64,000 nt of DNA, taken from contig VNKQ01000014.1 of assembly GCA_016508695.1 (NCBI GenBank), positions 434,001 through 498,000 of the forward strand. Reading direction: 5' to 3'. This DNA comes from Hyphodiscus hymeniophilus. Its lineage: Eukaryota; Ascomycota; Leotiomycetes; Helotiales; Hyphodiscaceae. Position 1 is the first letter of the stretch, and the number at the start of each line of letters is the position of its first letter. Under the pieces are notes generated by a model that was given only the letters and a program-made list of their open reading frames with translations, did no database searches and had not been told where the DNA came from. Both the position numbers and the translations under genes were made by a program. Positions 46,643 to 58,259 of this stretch are shown in pieces.

Positions 46643-48504
46643 CTTGACGAATGTTTGGTGGTCGTGTGATGGGGATTATTCGTGTTGTCGTCGTTGATCG
46701 ATTTTCATTCAGGTGGTCGAAAATCACCAGTGTGGGTTAAGCGAAGCAACTAGTCCCCAGAACAGCTAGTAAGCTGATCATGTGACTTGAATCTCAGAGT
46801 GAAAGCTTGGTTAATTGAGACTTGAGGCATTTTGATATATAACAGTTTATCTTTATCTTTAGCTACACGCGACTGCAGAGTTGTGTCGATAGCTGGAATC
46901 CATTCGATCTTCCAGCAGAAAGTGCGGCGTTCTTCACGTCGAGCGGCACCAGCTCAAGTCTCAAACGCACCCATGGGATTCGTCTTCCAATCTTCTACAC
47001 ATCGCACTAGCAGTGTAGACTTCATGAACCGCTCACACCGGTGTAAGTAGAGTAACAAAACGGAAGAACAACTTCAAAACTGTAGTTGACCAATCCGGAA
47101 TACCGCTGTGAGTCAGCAGCTGATCAAAATCGTGTTTCTTTTGTCACAACTACATTGTGTCGTACCTCAAGGCTTTGAGTGAATACAATATTCTCTCACT
47201 GCAATACCTCAAATCTTTCAACGTTCCTTCCTAGAAATCTACATTAACGCCATGACCTAAGACATTCCATACTCACTTCAGTGAATGGAATAACAGAGGT
47301 TGCTGATATATGGTACGTTAGATTCTATGAATGGACTCGGAAGGCTTTAGTGGGCTCTCGTAATCTCAAACGTCTTTTCTGAAGCTTTGAAGTAACTGCT
47401 GATCTCAAGTATTGCGAGTTATTGTCCTCCTCGTAGACTTGAACAGTAAATTTGGCATCAGGCCTTGCTCTGGCTTTGGTTTCTATTCTAGTCTATTTGG
47501 TATAGTCCAGTATCGTGGAGCTACGAGAGAACACCTTAACCGCCAAAACTCCTGTGTCTTTGCATTGTTGCTTGTGAGCCCGCGTACCCTTTGCTAGTCA
47601 TTCAATTTGTAGCCATACCGGGAAGTGTCGTGCCATCGTCAGACCAAATCCTTCTTTTAGTGTAATATCTCTGAGAAAGTATGTTGATACTACCGTGGCC
47701 AAGCAGGCTAAAGATGCTAAAGGATTCCATATGTCAGAAAAAGAAAAGCAAGGACTGTATTAAATACATCAAGAGAAGGCTGGACAAGCGATAAGGAGCG
47801 CAACGCGCTAAGGTCACATTCGAGCAATATCGAGTTGGGGGAAGGTCTTGACCGAACGCTTGCATTCCTGTCAACAAGAGCGACGAATAAACAGCGGATT
47901 GTAAGATTGATTAGTCTAGTTGGGGAAGAAAGCTCGACTTTGGACCGCTTTTCAAGTTAGGCTTGATGAACGCAAAACAGTCTACTGAATAAGTGTGCTC
48001 TTACTCAGTATTCCTCAATTGCCTTTCCTGAGCAGAAATCGCTCCCCCTACTCGAGCAATGGCTTTCGCCGTTCGCAGAACTCCAGCCTCGGGATTTTCC
48101 AAGATCAACACGATCTCTGACAACACATCAACACCACGAATTTTTAAGCGCTGCGATTCAATGAAAAATTTGACAACCGTAACCACTCACGGAGGTCTTC
48201 TACTCAGCTGTTCGAAAACATACAATCACGTGGCTAGCTTACTCTGCGCTAATTCCCGGTTTTGTTTACTATCAACACGCCAATCCTCCTTCCCGCCATA
48301 TCCTAGCCACCTCTTCCAGCCCCCCGCCTTTTCGCAAAGAATTCCACAACATACCAAATCTCTCAATCCGCCTTTTCCAGCGCTCAGACATATTGCATTT
48401 GAATCGCGTAAACGAGTTCAACATATCCGCAATCTCAGTATACCAGCTTGCTCACCGTATCTCTCGAGAATCGCTCAGGCGCGTAAGATCCGATATCAAC
48501 AACA
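46643..48504. other. Spacer between eL42 and the SAP/HeH-like gene
   Basis: Divergent upstream region, with the eL42 promoter side at 46643-46900. Two overlapping, opposite small frames at 48001-48571 are open but have no family features and lie in the 5' leader of the next gene. Nothing else supportable. Confidence 0.45.
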
Positions 48505-49703
48505 ATGTCTGTACCGAACTTCCTCGCAAAGCAAAAAAAGGCAGACCTTGCCGAACTTGCTGAATCGCTAGGCCTCAGGTAAGATAGCTGTATTTCCTGC
48601 TGTGCGAGCGCATTGCTGATAGTCGAAAGCCACGAGGGGTTGAAGAAGACTGAACTTGAGGTTGAGTAGGTCATCCCAAGTCTCTCTATAAGAAGCGCTG
48701 TTGACCCGAGACTTTGCAGACTCGAGGATTACCTTACCAAGAACAAATCGCAATACTTGAACGACACGCGATTCTCTTCGTTCTATAATAAGAGACGCTC
48801 CGAGAGCTCGCCCGTGAAGAAGGAAGCTTCTTCTGTTTTGTCTGAGATCGAGAACACGACCAAGGCGATTAGGCGCAGAGTTACCAAGGCTGCAGATGAG
48901 CTTTTCGCGACGTAAGCCATCGTGCGCTCCAAAGCGCGCAAGCTTCTTGATGCAATTGCTAACAACTACACAGCGACGACTCGGAAGTCGAACCAGCCAC
49001 AACGCGTGCCCGATCTGCCTTGACTCGAACTCCTGGACGAGGCTCTGCACTTTCCAACCTGTCCTTCGCGTCCAACGTTCCACTTCCCCCTTCGCCAGCC
49101 GTCATTGCAGACGCTGTTGACCGCCGCACTGCCGTCATTCGCTCCAAGATTTCGGACGCATACGAAGAGTCCGGTATTATCGAGACTGCGCAGGCGACAC
49201 GCGAGACTCTCTCCACCGTCACAGCTGTGCATGCTCTCATCAGTGCATTTGAACTCTACTTCCTTCGAAAAGAGGTCCTTGCAGACCGGTACGCGTTCAC
49301 CATCCCAGCGATCAAGTACATCAGCAATAGCGAACACGCTGTCAAGATCCCAGATCTCTTCCTACTCCTGACAAGCTCGTTCTGGGGGCCAGCGACTCTG
49401 TGGGCCTTCACTACAATCTTCGCTCCACTCTTCGCCGCATACTTTTTCAACTTGACAAGCAAGCCAAGAAGCCGAAGCCACACTTCTCACTTCAACTATA
49501 CTTTCGATCCGTTGACATTCAACATCGCCAAGGCGTTATTGGTCTACTTGGTTTTCGGAAAGGACGTCACGTTCGGAGGCCTTGTTGATCTCGAGTACGT
49601 TGCTCGCATCAACTCGGCTCTTTACGGAAGCTGGCCAGGCGTCTTAGTCGGAACTGGCATTGGTGGATTGGTGACGGTGTACGAGGCTATCATCAAGAAA
49701 TAG
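48505..49703 (+). CDS. SAP/HeH-like domain, multipass membrane protein (343 aa)
   Basis: Four exons: 48505-48578, 48630-48665 (36 nt), 48720-48911, 48974-49703. Introns are 51, 54 and 62 nt, and frames close. The N-terminus reads FLAKQKKADLAELAESLGL, then SHEGLKKTELEVE / LEDYLTKNKSQYLND. That helix-extended turn-helix with the K-x-x-L-x-x-x-L pattern is typical of SAP/HeH domains. Its third part crosses two splice sites, so it is visible only after splicing. A charged, Ser/Arg-rich middle follows (EASSVLSEIENTTKAIRRR). The C-terminal half has three to four hydrophobic segments (FLLLTSSFWGPATLWAFTT, PLFAAYFFNLT, ALLVYLVFG, VLVGTGIGGLVTV). SAP/HeH plus membrane helices recalls inner-nuclear-membrane proteins such as Heh/Lem2, but the membrane topology differs, so that role is a guess. 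Confidence 0.75.
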
Positions 49704-51943
49704 ATGCGCATTTCGCAGTAAGAAGAAGTTAGCAAGTGCCAGCCTCTTGGACGGGATGATTTGTTCGGTTGTACAAAGGGGTCCGCGGGGTCGAAAAGGG
49801 ACCGGATTGTGTTGTTTTGCGGTTTTCAAGTTCCAATTTCCTTTAGCTGCTTTCAGCAGCGCTGTGCAGAAGTGGCGGACGATAGCAGGATATCAGAAAG
49901 GGGTGCGGATACATTCTCATCATTCGCCGTTTCTCATGGTCGTTTCGTTCTTGTGCCGGCACTCGGAAGGGGAAAGGCGTTGAGGCGTAAACACCGAGGA
50001 TACCTTTGTTTGATGCATTTGCACTTTTCTCTTGTGTAGGTTGTGACGTGTATACGAATGGGGCTCGAGGGAAGGTTGGGTTTACGCTGGTTTTCGGTTG
50101 GAAAGAATTTATCGTCTTGATTATTTCATGCTTGTGCTATCTTGGGACGCCTACAGTGGTGAATCTAACATTCGAACCGGTTCCTTTTGAATCCATATGA
50201 CATGTCCCATCCTCGTCTCCAACTTACCAAAACCAACAATACCAACAGAGTTTGAGCTTCCCATAGCAAGAAGAGCTAGATATGATATTTATGCAGCGTT
50301 ATTAGCAAACCAACAGCATGAGTATTCGTATTCCTTTCTTATTCTTTCCTTTGACTGGCATCTGTGAATATCAAGCATTGAAAGCCCAAAGGATCGTTCA
50401 CACAAAAGGACTCTGTCGAAAAACCATACAATATTTGTGCTTTTGTACCGTTGAATATCTTGAAATGTAGCGGAATGTTTTCGTGTTTCAATGCGGAAGA
50501 GGCAAGACAATTCCTTGATGATACTGAAACAAGAAGAGAACTCCAAAGCACCAGTAGCAGTTGTAGTGCTGTGTTTGAACAAAGTATATTCTAGGATTCA
50601 TTAATAATACATAGATTGAAGATTTTACGGGGTCCTGCCACCAATATCGAGAGGGTGAGTATTTGGGGAAAGAGGTCAATCCGCGCGAAGCATGCCTTGT
50701 TGCATGGCATTGTAGAGAGCAATCTTCCAATACTGTACTCTCCTCGCAGTCATCAATTGTATCTGCGAGTTGGCCTGGCCGGGACCATGCGACAGCTTCA
50801 CCAGCCCTCTCACTTGGAGGCTGGGCTGAGGAAGGATACAAGCAACAATCGCCGCATATCGCATGAATTAACCAATGGAATTATGGAACTTTCCATGACG
50901 AGGACAAGACCTTTCCTCCAGTCAATGATAGCATTGACAAGACTGGTCATCCAAACGACCAATTCAAAAGCGAGCGTCTCGATGTTGGAACTTGAGATTC
51001 ATCTAAGCGCCGACCCCACGAGAGATGAGTATAGAAGCTGCTTCGCCGCAATTTGCGAAAGGACCAATTGAAACTTGGCCCATTGGGTCGCATTTCAGGT
51101 CTGAACGACGGGAATGGTGTCATTGAGCATGGATTTCGAGGGCGAAACGGCGGCTTGTGCCTTTGTAGAGTTTCTGACTTGGCTGGATCTGTAAAGGGGG
51201 ACTTGTGTTGTCTTGGCGACTTCAGCCCTCAGCCTTATTCAGGACCTTTGTTCTTGGATTGGTGTTGGCTTTGTGGGTGGAGTTGAAGGATTACGGTTGC
51301 GTGGTGAGGATGTTTTTTCAGAAAGTACGAGGAGGTAGGTACTGTACCTCGACCAAGGTTTGGGATCATAAGACAGTTGAGGAAGAGAAGCGTTTTTCGA
51401 TTATTCTCTGTGGAAGCAATGGAAAACCTAAAGCTCCACCAGCCAAATGTTTCAGAAGAATAGCATTAATGTTTGGATATTATTCAGTACAATGTATCAA
51501 GTGCATAACAATGCAAAGACAAAGATATCTCTTTTTAAGGCGAGCCCAGCCGCAATATCCCGCCATATGGATGCCCCACCAATGCTTCGCATCTCACTGG
51601 CATCCCCCTCTTTCGAGCGGATGCTGCGCTGCACTTCGTACATTAAGGGCTTACATCCAAACCGGCCATTCCAAGAGGCCACACACTTTCTCAGCCCTAC
51701 AACACAGTCCGCGTCTACAAGTATCACCCATATTCCCACCATCGACATCGCCAGCTCGAATACTGCGGAACCCCTGCATCGCATCCAACAGCTATCACCT
51801 GCTTGCGCGCGGCTATCCAACCCCCCGATTCCCATCACCCGCGTTCGAGTCGCAGATCCTGGAGTCGCCGCTGAATATAAAACCTTCGTCGAGGCGCACG
51901 AGGTCGTCTTCTCCCAGACCTTTCATCTATATTTGTCGCAAAG
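49704..51943. other. Long spacer / 5' region of the MAP kinase gene
   Basis: 2.2 kb with only short frames and no recognisable protein or RNA. The 266- and 190-codon overlapping plus frames at 51205-52019 run in two different registers through the MAP kinase leader and first exon, and look like chance. Confidence 0.45.
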
Positions 51944-53412
51944 ATGGCGGATCTACAAGGAAGAAAGGTGTTCAAGGTGTTCAATCAGGACTTTATCGTC
52001 GATGAGAGATACACTGTAACGAAAGAGCTTGGGCAAGGAGCCTACGGTATCGTCTGGTACGGAAAATCTCTGTCTTCTTAGTGCTGTTCTCCTTGACCTT
52101 CGCTGACATCTGTGAATGTAGTGCGGCTACCAACTCCCAGACTCAAGAAGGTGTTGCGATTAAGAAGGTCACCAATGTCTTCAGCAAGAAAATCCTCGCA
52201 AAGCGTGCGCTGCGGGAAATCAAGCTGCTCCAACATTTTAGGGGTCATCGAAACGTATGTTATCTTGGGATTGCGGTTGAATCACGCTGATAGGCACAGA
52301 TTACCTGTCTATACGACATGGACATTCCTCGACCAGACAACTTCAATGAGACCTACCTATATGAAGGTATGAATGACGCATCTTGGATGTCTGCACAGAT
52401 ACTAATTCAAGACAGAACTCATGGAATGCGATCTCGCAGCAATCATTCGATCCGGTCAACCCCTCACTGATGCGCATTTCCAATCCTTCATCTATCAAAT
52501 CCTCTGCGGTCTGAAATACATCCACTCTGCCAACGTTCTCCACAGAGATCTGAAGCCGGGAAACCTGTTGGTGAACGCAGATTGTGAGCTGAAGATCTGC
52601 GATTTCGGTCTTGCCAGAGGTTTCTCTGTAGATCCGGAAGAGAATGCGGGGTATATGACAGAATATGTTGCTACAAGATGGTACCGTGCTCCCGAGATTA
52701 TGTTAAGTTTCCAGAGCTATACCAAAGCCAGTAAGTTGCCTTTGTTTCTTCTTCCATGATATAACTGACGTGTGAAGTCGATGTTTGGTCAGTAGGCTGC
52801 ATTCTAGCTGAGCTCCTCGGCGGGCGCCCATTCTTCAAGGGCAGAGATTACGTTGATCAGCTCAACCAAATCCTCCACATCCTCGGAACCCCCAACGAAG
52901 AGACGCTCTGTCGCATTGGTTCCCCACGAGCCCAGGAATACGTCCGCAACCTCCCATTCATGGCCAAGCGACCCTTCCCCAGCTTATTCCCCAATGCCAA
53001 CCCCGATGCGTTAGATCTTCTAGACCACATGCTAGCCTTTGATCCCTCCTCTCGAATCTCCGTTGAGACTGCCCTCGAGCACCCATACCTGCACATCTGG
53101 CACGATGCTTCAGACGAGCCTGGTTGCCCCACAACATTCAACTTCGATTTCGAGGTCGTGGAGGATGTTGGAGAGATGCGCAAGATGATTCTGGACGAGG
53201 TTCATCGGTTTAGACAACACGTGCGCATTCAACCTGGCCAGCAAGGCACGGGTACAGGGCCAGCGGTCCCGATCCCCAAGGTGGTGGAAGCTGGGGAGCT
53301 GAGGATCCCAGGCCGCAAGAGACTTATGGACACGGTGCTACGGGGTTGGAGCAGGACTTGCAGGGCGGTTTGGATGCTATGCATGCATAGATTGGGGGTC
53401 ATCATTGTCTAA
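51944..53412 (+). CDS. SLT2: Cell-wall-integrity MAP kinase, Slt2/Mpk1 type; 3' frame break
   Basis: Five exons: 51944-52056, 52122-52254, 52300-52366, 52416-52730, 52778 onward. Introns are 45-65 nt. The kinase domain is complete: GQGAYGIV loop, VAIKK with K52, HRDLKPGN (D149), DFG at ~167-169, and the activation lip MTEYVATRWYRAPE with TEY at 186-188. The C-lobe and common-docking acidic patch (LDHMLAFDPSSRIS, FEVVEDVGEM) follow. Up to VRIQPGQQG...VPIP the frame is the conserved one. Beyond the CCCC at 53274-53277 the family tail (AEDPRPQE, GLEQDLQGGLDAMH) is found one frame away, ending TAG at 53388-53390. As written, the gene instead runs on to a stop at 53412 with a divergent tail. The kinase acts downstream of Pkc1-Bck1-Mkk1 in wall stress, conidiation and, in pathogens, host penetration. 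Confidence 0.95.
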
Positions 53413-54345
53413 ATGGGGTGCGACTGCCTAGGCATTGGATACTTTGGGCAGCGTTTCAAGTTTCAAGTTTCAGCTTGGAGGAAACAATATTCACGAGAAG
53501 AGGCCAGAAAAGTAAGAGGTAATGAAAGTGTTGCCATCTCCCCCCTCCCCTCCGTCTCGAGCACGGATCTGGCGGTACTGTGAGCTCCCGTTTTTCTTTA
53601 CCCAGGGCCACTGGAGGAGAAGCAGAACTATTGTGTGTTTTATTGAATCGATGATATTGCACAAGTGCGCATGGCACGAAGAACACCAGATGTCGGACGA
53701 CCTCTTCGTACCCGTTCATCTGTCCTCTATCCTCTAGCATCTCCAAATTTCAGAAAATCCTCCAACCTCCTCTCTCGCACGCTTCTTGAAGCCATTTCAA
53801 TAGTGCCAACAGCCAACAAGCAACCTTCATCGCATAACTCGCATTCGCATCTCAACACCCTTTCTCGAGACTCGACCGTTCAAGCTCTCTAGATCCGCTT
53901 GTTGGTCAGACGTGACCTTATACCAAATAACAGACTTTCGAAAGTTTGGCGGTGAGAATATGGCGTCTTACTTTCTCACTAAAGCATAAACTGTGTTGGT
54001 TTTCTGCGAGTTAAAGCCCAAGGAGAAAATATGGTGCGATTGGGTTGCCATGCTCGCAGCGATGTAGGAAATGACTCTGCGAGGACGACTTGTCTTCGGA
54101 AACCTTGGAGACGGGAACGGAATGTTTACTTCTGCAAATCGAGGCATCAGACGAGCTATAGACAAAGAAAGGTAGGTAGGTGTGTACATGATATTTTATT
54201 TCTAATGCCCCACTCGTAAAGCTATGTACAAGAATGCCTCCATTACCTATCCACGAATGCAGGATGCTCTTCATCTTCTATTTTGAATTTTGAGCTTTTG
54301 TTGCGATTTTTTGTATTTCCCTCCCATGCAACACAACACCGCAAC
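53413..54345. other. Convergent 3' flanks of MAP kinase and DUF3455 genes
   Basis: Short frames only. A CT/CC-rich stretch lies near 53537-53560. No gene or RNA seen. Confidence 0.5.
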
Positions 54346-55113
54346 CTAATCATAGAACCAATATTCCGCCGCATACTGCTCACTGATAACGCCTACGCTG
54401 GGACAGACGGCAGGAGGGTTTCCGCCCGCCGTCACGACGCGGTACACAGTCTGCAAGCCCACAGTCGCATAGCCCGGCTTCGCAACCAGCTGCAACCAGT
54501 CGACGGCGCCGGTTCCAGAGGGGCCCTTGTTGGCGTTCGCGGGCGCGGCCACGTCGCCGTTCTTTTTCGCAAACAGGATCTTCCCCTTGCTGCTCAGGTT
54601 GAAGGTCGGCGTGCCGTCCGCGGCGAAGTAGTGATTCCCCAGCACGGCCAGTGATGCGACGGACGCGGGCAGCTTGGGATTGGCCACGTAGACGGCGAGA
54701 GGGGGAAGGCTGTTGAATTCGGCTTCGTTTGCGGTCGCTAGGGCTGTGCCGTCGTAGAGGGTGGCTATTGCGCCGAGGGCGACGGGGGCGGAGCCTATGC
54801 TTGTGCAGGTGTAGTTCTGGACTCCGCGACCGAGGGCGACGTATTGGAGGGTTTGGTTGGCAGGTGGTGCGGCGGGTAGTGGTGTTGCGGCTGCGAGAGT
54901 TAGTTGTCGGCATGTTTGGGAGGATGAGAGGAGGTACGTACCTGTGACGGTGGGGACGGTTGGGGTTGTTGCAACGGGCTTGCTGGGTAGAGTTGGAGTG
55001 GGCGCCTTGCAATCTGCTGCGTCGACTGCTGGAACGGGACTTGTGGCAGATAGCTGGATGAGGGCGAGGAGGATCAAGGCCAGGCCTAGGATGAAGGCGC
55101 GTAGTGAAGGCAT
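54346..55113 (-). CDS. Secreted DUF3455-family protein (238 aa)
   Basis: Two exons, 55113-54942 and 54890-54346. The 51-nt intron 54941-54891 (GTACGT, branch AACTAAC, CTCGCAG) is a multiple of three without stops, so an unspliced message would add 17 residues. A signal peptide at residues 1-~24 (FILGLALILLALIQLSATS) is followed by a Pro/Thr linker and the DUF3455 domain: LQYVALGRGVQNYTC, IATLYDGTAL, FNSLPP, LGNHYFAADGTPTFNL, then a C-terminal WLQLVAKPGY...VYRVVTAGGNPP. The domain is common among secreted proteins of plant-associated ascomycetes and bacteria. No biochemical function is known to me. Cysteines (3-4) suggest one or two disulfides. Expression cannot be inferred from sequence. Confidence 0.82.
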   Translation of the reverse strand: MPSLRAFILGLALILLALIQLSATSPVPAVDAADCKAPTPTLPSKPVATTPTVPTVTGTYLLSSSQTCRQLTLAAATPLPAAPPANQTLQYVALGRGVQNYTCTSIGSAPVALGAIATLYDGTALATANEAEFNSLPPLAVYVANPKLPASVASLAVLGNHYFAADGTPTFNLSSKGKILFAKKNGDVAAPANANKGPSGTGAVDWLQLVAKPGYATVGLQTVYRVVTAGGNPPAVCPSVGVISEQYAAEYWFYD

Positions 55114-58100
55114 TCTGAAGAGAGTAGCGTTTGAGATGGTGGCTCAGAGGAGGAGATTATCTCGGGGGCGATATTTGCATTCAACGTTCAATATATCAAC
55201 GAAGGAATCCAGAAGGTGATTGAGAGACGAATGCGTGTGAGAGAAGTAGGATGGTCGAGGACGAGTTCAATGCTCTTGAGGGGTGATTAAAGAGATTTGG
55301 AGTTGAGTCCTGCTCTATATGAATCGACTGGAGACGAGGAGAGGAAAAGAACAGGAAGTAAAGGAACTCGCAGACTGATGAATCTGATCGTGATGATTCC
55401 AACATGGAAGAAGAGATACTGGCCGGATCTTATACTTTAGACCTGCACGAAGGGGTCTCCTCCACATGGGGCATGGATTGAATAGAGTGGCCGTTGTCGT
55501 GACCTCCCGCCGGCCCCAAGCAGTGACCATCAGTATTGAGTATTGATCTTAAATTACACGCCGCTATCCTGCATGTGTGGCACTACTGCACTGCACGGCG
55601 GTCTGTTCTGGATGTTTGGTGTAACTCTCTTCCTGGCATGGCTTTCCCCAATATAAGCATCGCTTGAGGAAAAGACTCAAAAGAGGTGGTTGGCAATGAT
55701 GGGTTCAGTGAAGAAAGAAGCTTGCACTTGCAGCTTACCCGTTAAGCGTACCCAGAGGTGCAGACGCCAAACAGGCGAGCCCCTGTTGATGTGTGGAAGC
55801 GGCACGGCCTTACTGTATTCTGCCTCTACCGTACTTCCCAGGGGACTTTTGCCGTAGATTGCTAGGATATGTTGGCAATCCTAGAACTTCTACAGTACGA
55901 AGAATGTACGGAATACGGAGTATGAATTGTTTATTCTGTTGATTGTACTGTTCTATCTGTTGGCTGATAGTAGACTAGTAGACTTCGTAGACAATGTTTA
56001 CTTACTAAGATCCGGCTAATTTGCCTTGCAGAATGCATATCTTTGCCTTGTACTTTACAACCAACAACAAGTCCCACCATGCCAACCACTCCAACCACTA
56101 CAATAAATCTGATCTGTCACTCCGCATATGCGTTCCAGAAGCTCCAGATCCAGATCAGTCCACTCGATCTGTCCCTCATCTACAACAAACTCGAATGGGA
56201 TCAGATCTACGACTCCTGTCCCCATCTTGAGTCTTGACGTCCCAGCGCTCAGTCTTGGGAATCTCTATCCCTGCCCATCATCCATCCTCATTCTCTCGCA
56301 CTGACAAACAAGAGCACTCAGCCCTTTAGCCCTCTCTCCCGGCCCCAGACGGTAAGGGATAATGGGATGAACTGGAGGCTCAACATGAGGAAGTGCACAG
56401 ATGATAAGAAGAATTCAGAGACACCAGGTGTTTGATCTCTCTACTAGTGCTCTGAGCGAGCCGGGACTTAGGAAGGTTTTCCAAAACTTCAAACGGAGGA
56501 TCTCCAGATCTCCTAGAAATCCCCCTTAACCCCCCCCCTCATCCCTTCTTATCTCACTTATCTACCCCTTGGATACGATGTAGTTTCTCCCATTGTTCGC
56601 CAGATTCCCCGTGCTTGAGCCTTGCTCAGGCTGTTTCATCGAAACGTGGAGTTCGTCGTTCTCAACAGGAAGGGGTCGATGTTTCGTCTCAAAACACGCA
56701 CGTTGCACTTGGACTTATACTTTTTGTTTCGTTTCAATCTCTCGAAATGCACGCTTTCATTCTTCACCCCTTGTTTCTTCTCATCTGTGTTGGTAGCTGA
56801 GGAGGAATCCCTATTGCCAGGATTCTGTATCGTAAGAGTTCTCCTTCCGGCTCAATATCAACAGAGTACGCAAACATCCACATCCAGCTTCCACTCTGCA
56901 CGCAACATTACTTAGCCGCCATCACGACCTCAACCCATATTACAAGATCTCGCTACCACAATCCAAGGATGCAAGAATTCAGATCAATTGAACAACACCG
57001 CCCATCACCGATTCCCATCTACTATCTGAATTATCCGAACTCTCCGAGTCCACAAAGCTCTTCCTTCCTCATCCAACTTCTTCTAGGATCTTTCATCCGA
57101 TCGCATACCGGACGTTTCGTTTGTGCTGCACGTCCTGCACTCCAGTCCGCACAGTCGCATATGTACCCTGTACAGTTGTACTGCATCGGATAGCTTTCCG
57201 ACCTCTGGCCCCATCCGTATTGCGCGTCCCGTGCTATTTCTGACCACGCCGCCAAAGCACCAGGCCATGTCTGAGGAAAGGCGATAAATTAGGAGCAGTT
57301 GATGCCGCCGGGGACTCCACTTTCAGATGCACGCGTGGGCTTCGAGAGGGGAAATTGCCTTCCTCATACGGACTACGGAGGTACCGCTCGCCTCAACCTC
57401 ACTACCCCCCGTTAGAGTGCACGGAAATAGAACATTTAGTCCTATTTACGTCCTCCATTCTCGACTCTATTAGCTCCAATTCCTCATCCGCTGCATCGTG
57501 CATAGCAGCATATCGGTCCATCGTCTGGCTCGATCTTGGTCTCGGTCGTGGTCGGGTTCGATGGTTGCATGTTGAACCGAAGAGCACGCGAAAGTAAGCC
57601 AGCGTCGCGTTTATCATGAGGCGTACTTCGAGATCCGAAGGAAAATCGAGCTGGTTATTGGCGATGGCGTCTGTGTGCGCCGACGTTGGCGATGCGCTGC
57701 GTTGTGAGAGGCGGGCGCCAAAGGTGTGATGGCCAATGAGGCGGCGACAGCGTCAAGAATTGTTGTGGTGGCAGGGACGGGGAAGGGCGTCAAGCGCTTG
57801 AATTCGTCCTCGTGTTATGAAGTGGCGATCGTGATATAGGCCTCGTGTCGGTGTCTAATGTCGTTTTCGTTGGTATGCCTTGGGATGGGATTCATTGCCG
57901 TTAGGTTCACAACGCCGTGCGTCTGGGAAGTGACCGTGCTGGCCACGGCAGAATAGCAGGATCTAAGCTTGTCTTGTGCCTCAATTGACTGTGGTTGTGA
58001 GTTAATAACCACATGTCAGAAGGCCAAGCCTTGCTGAAGGCCAGAAGGCAAGTCATCAAAGTTTCAAGGCATACCGGGTAGCACTGTCTAAAGTTCCGGT

Positions 58101-58259
58101 TGGAAAGTGCGCCATACATTCTTACTATACACACTCTCTGAGTGAAGTGGAGTATTAGGTACAAGTGTGTTTGCAGTCTTCTCCAAGACCATCCCTCCCA
58201 TAGCATCGCTGCTCGTATATCAAAAGCTCACCAATCGACTTCACTCATTCAAAAGGCTC
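55114..58259. other. 3.1-kb spacer without a gene
   Basis: Upstream flank of the DUF3455 gene and 3' flank of TOM70. It contains a short C run (56527-56537) and CT-rich stretches around 56500-56900. The longest frames are under 100 codons and featureless. Confidence 0.5.

Noticed and set aside
48059..48571. 170-codon plus frame before the SAP/HeH-like gene
   Set aside because: It overlaps the start of that gene in another frame, has no family features and lies in the probable 5' leader.
51205..52019. 266- and 190-codon overlapping frames before the MAP kinase
   Set aside because: They run in two registers through the same bases into the kinase first exon without any family feature.
54380..55012. 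210-codon Arg-rich minus frame
   Set aside because: Out-of-frame shadow of the DUF3455 gene; Arg/His/Pro-rich composition is typical of a shifted GC-rich frame.
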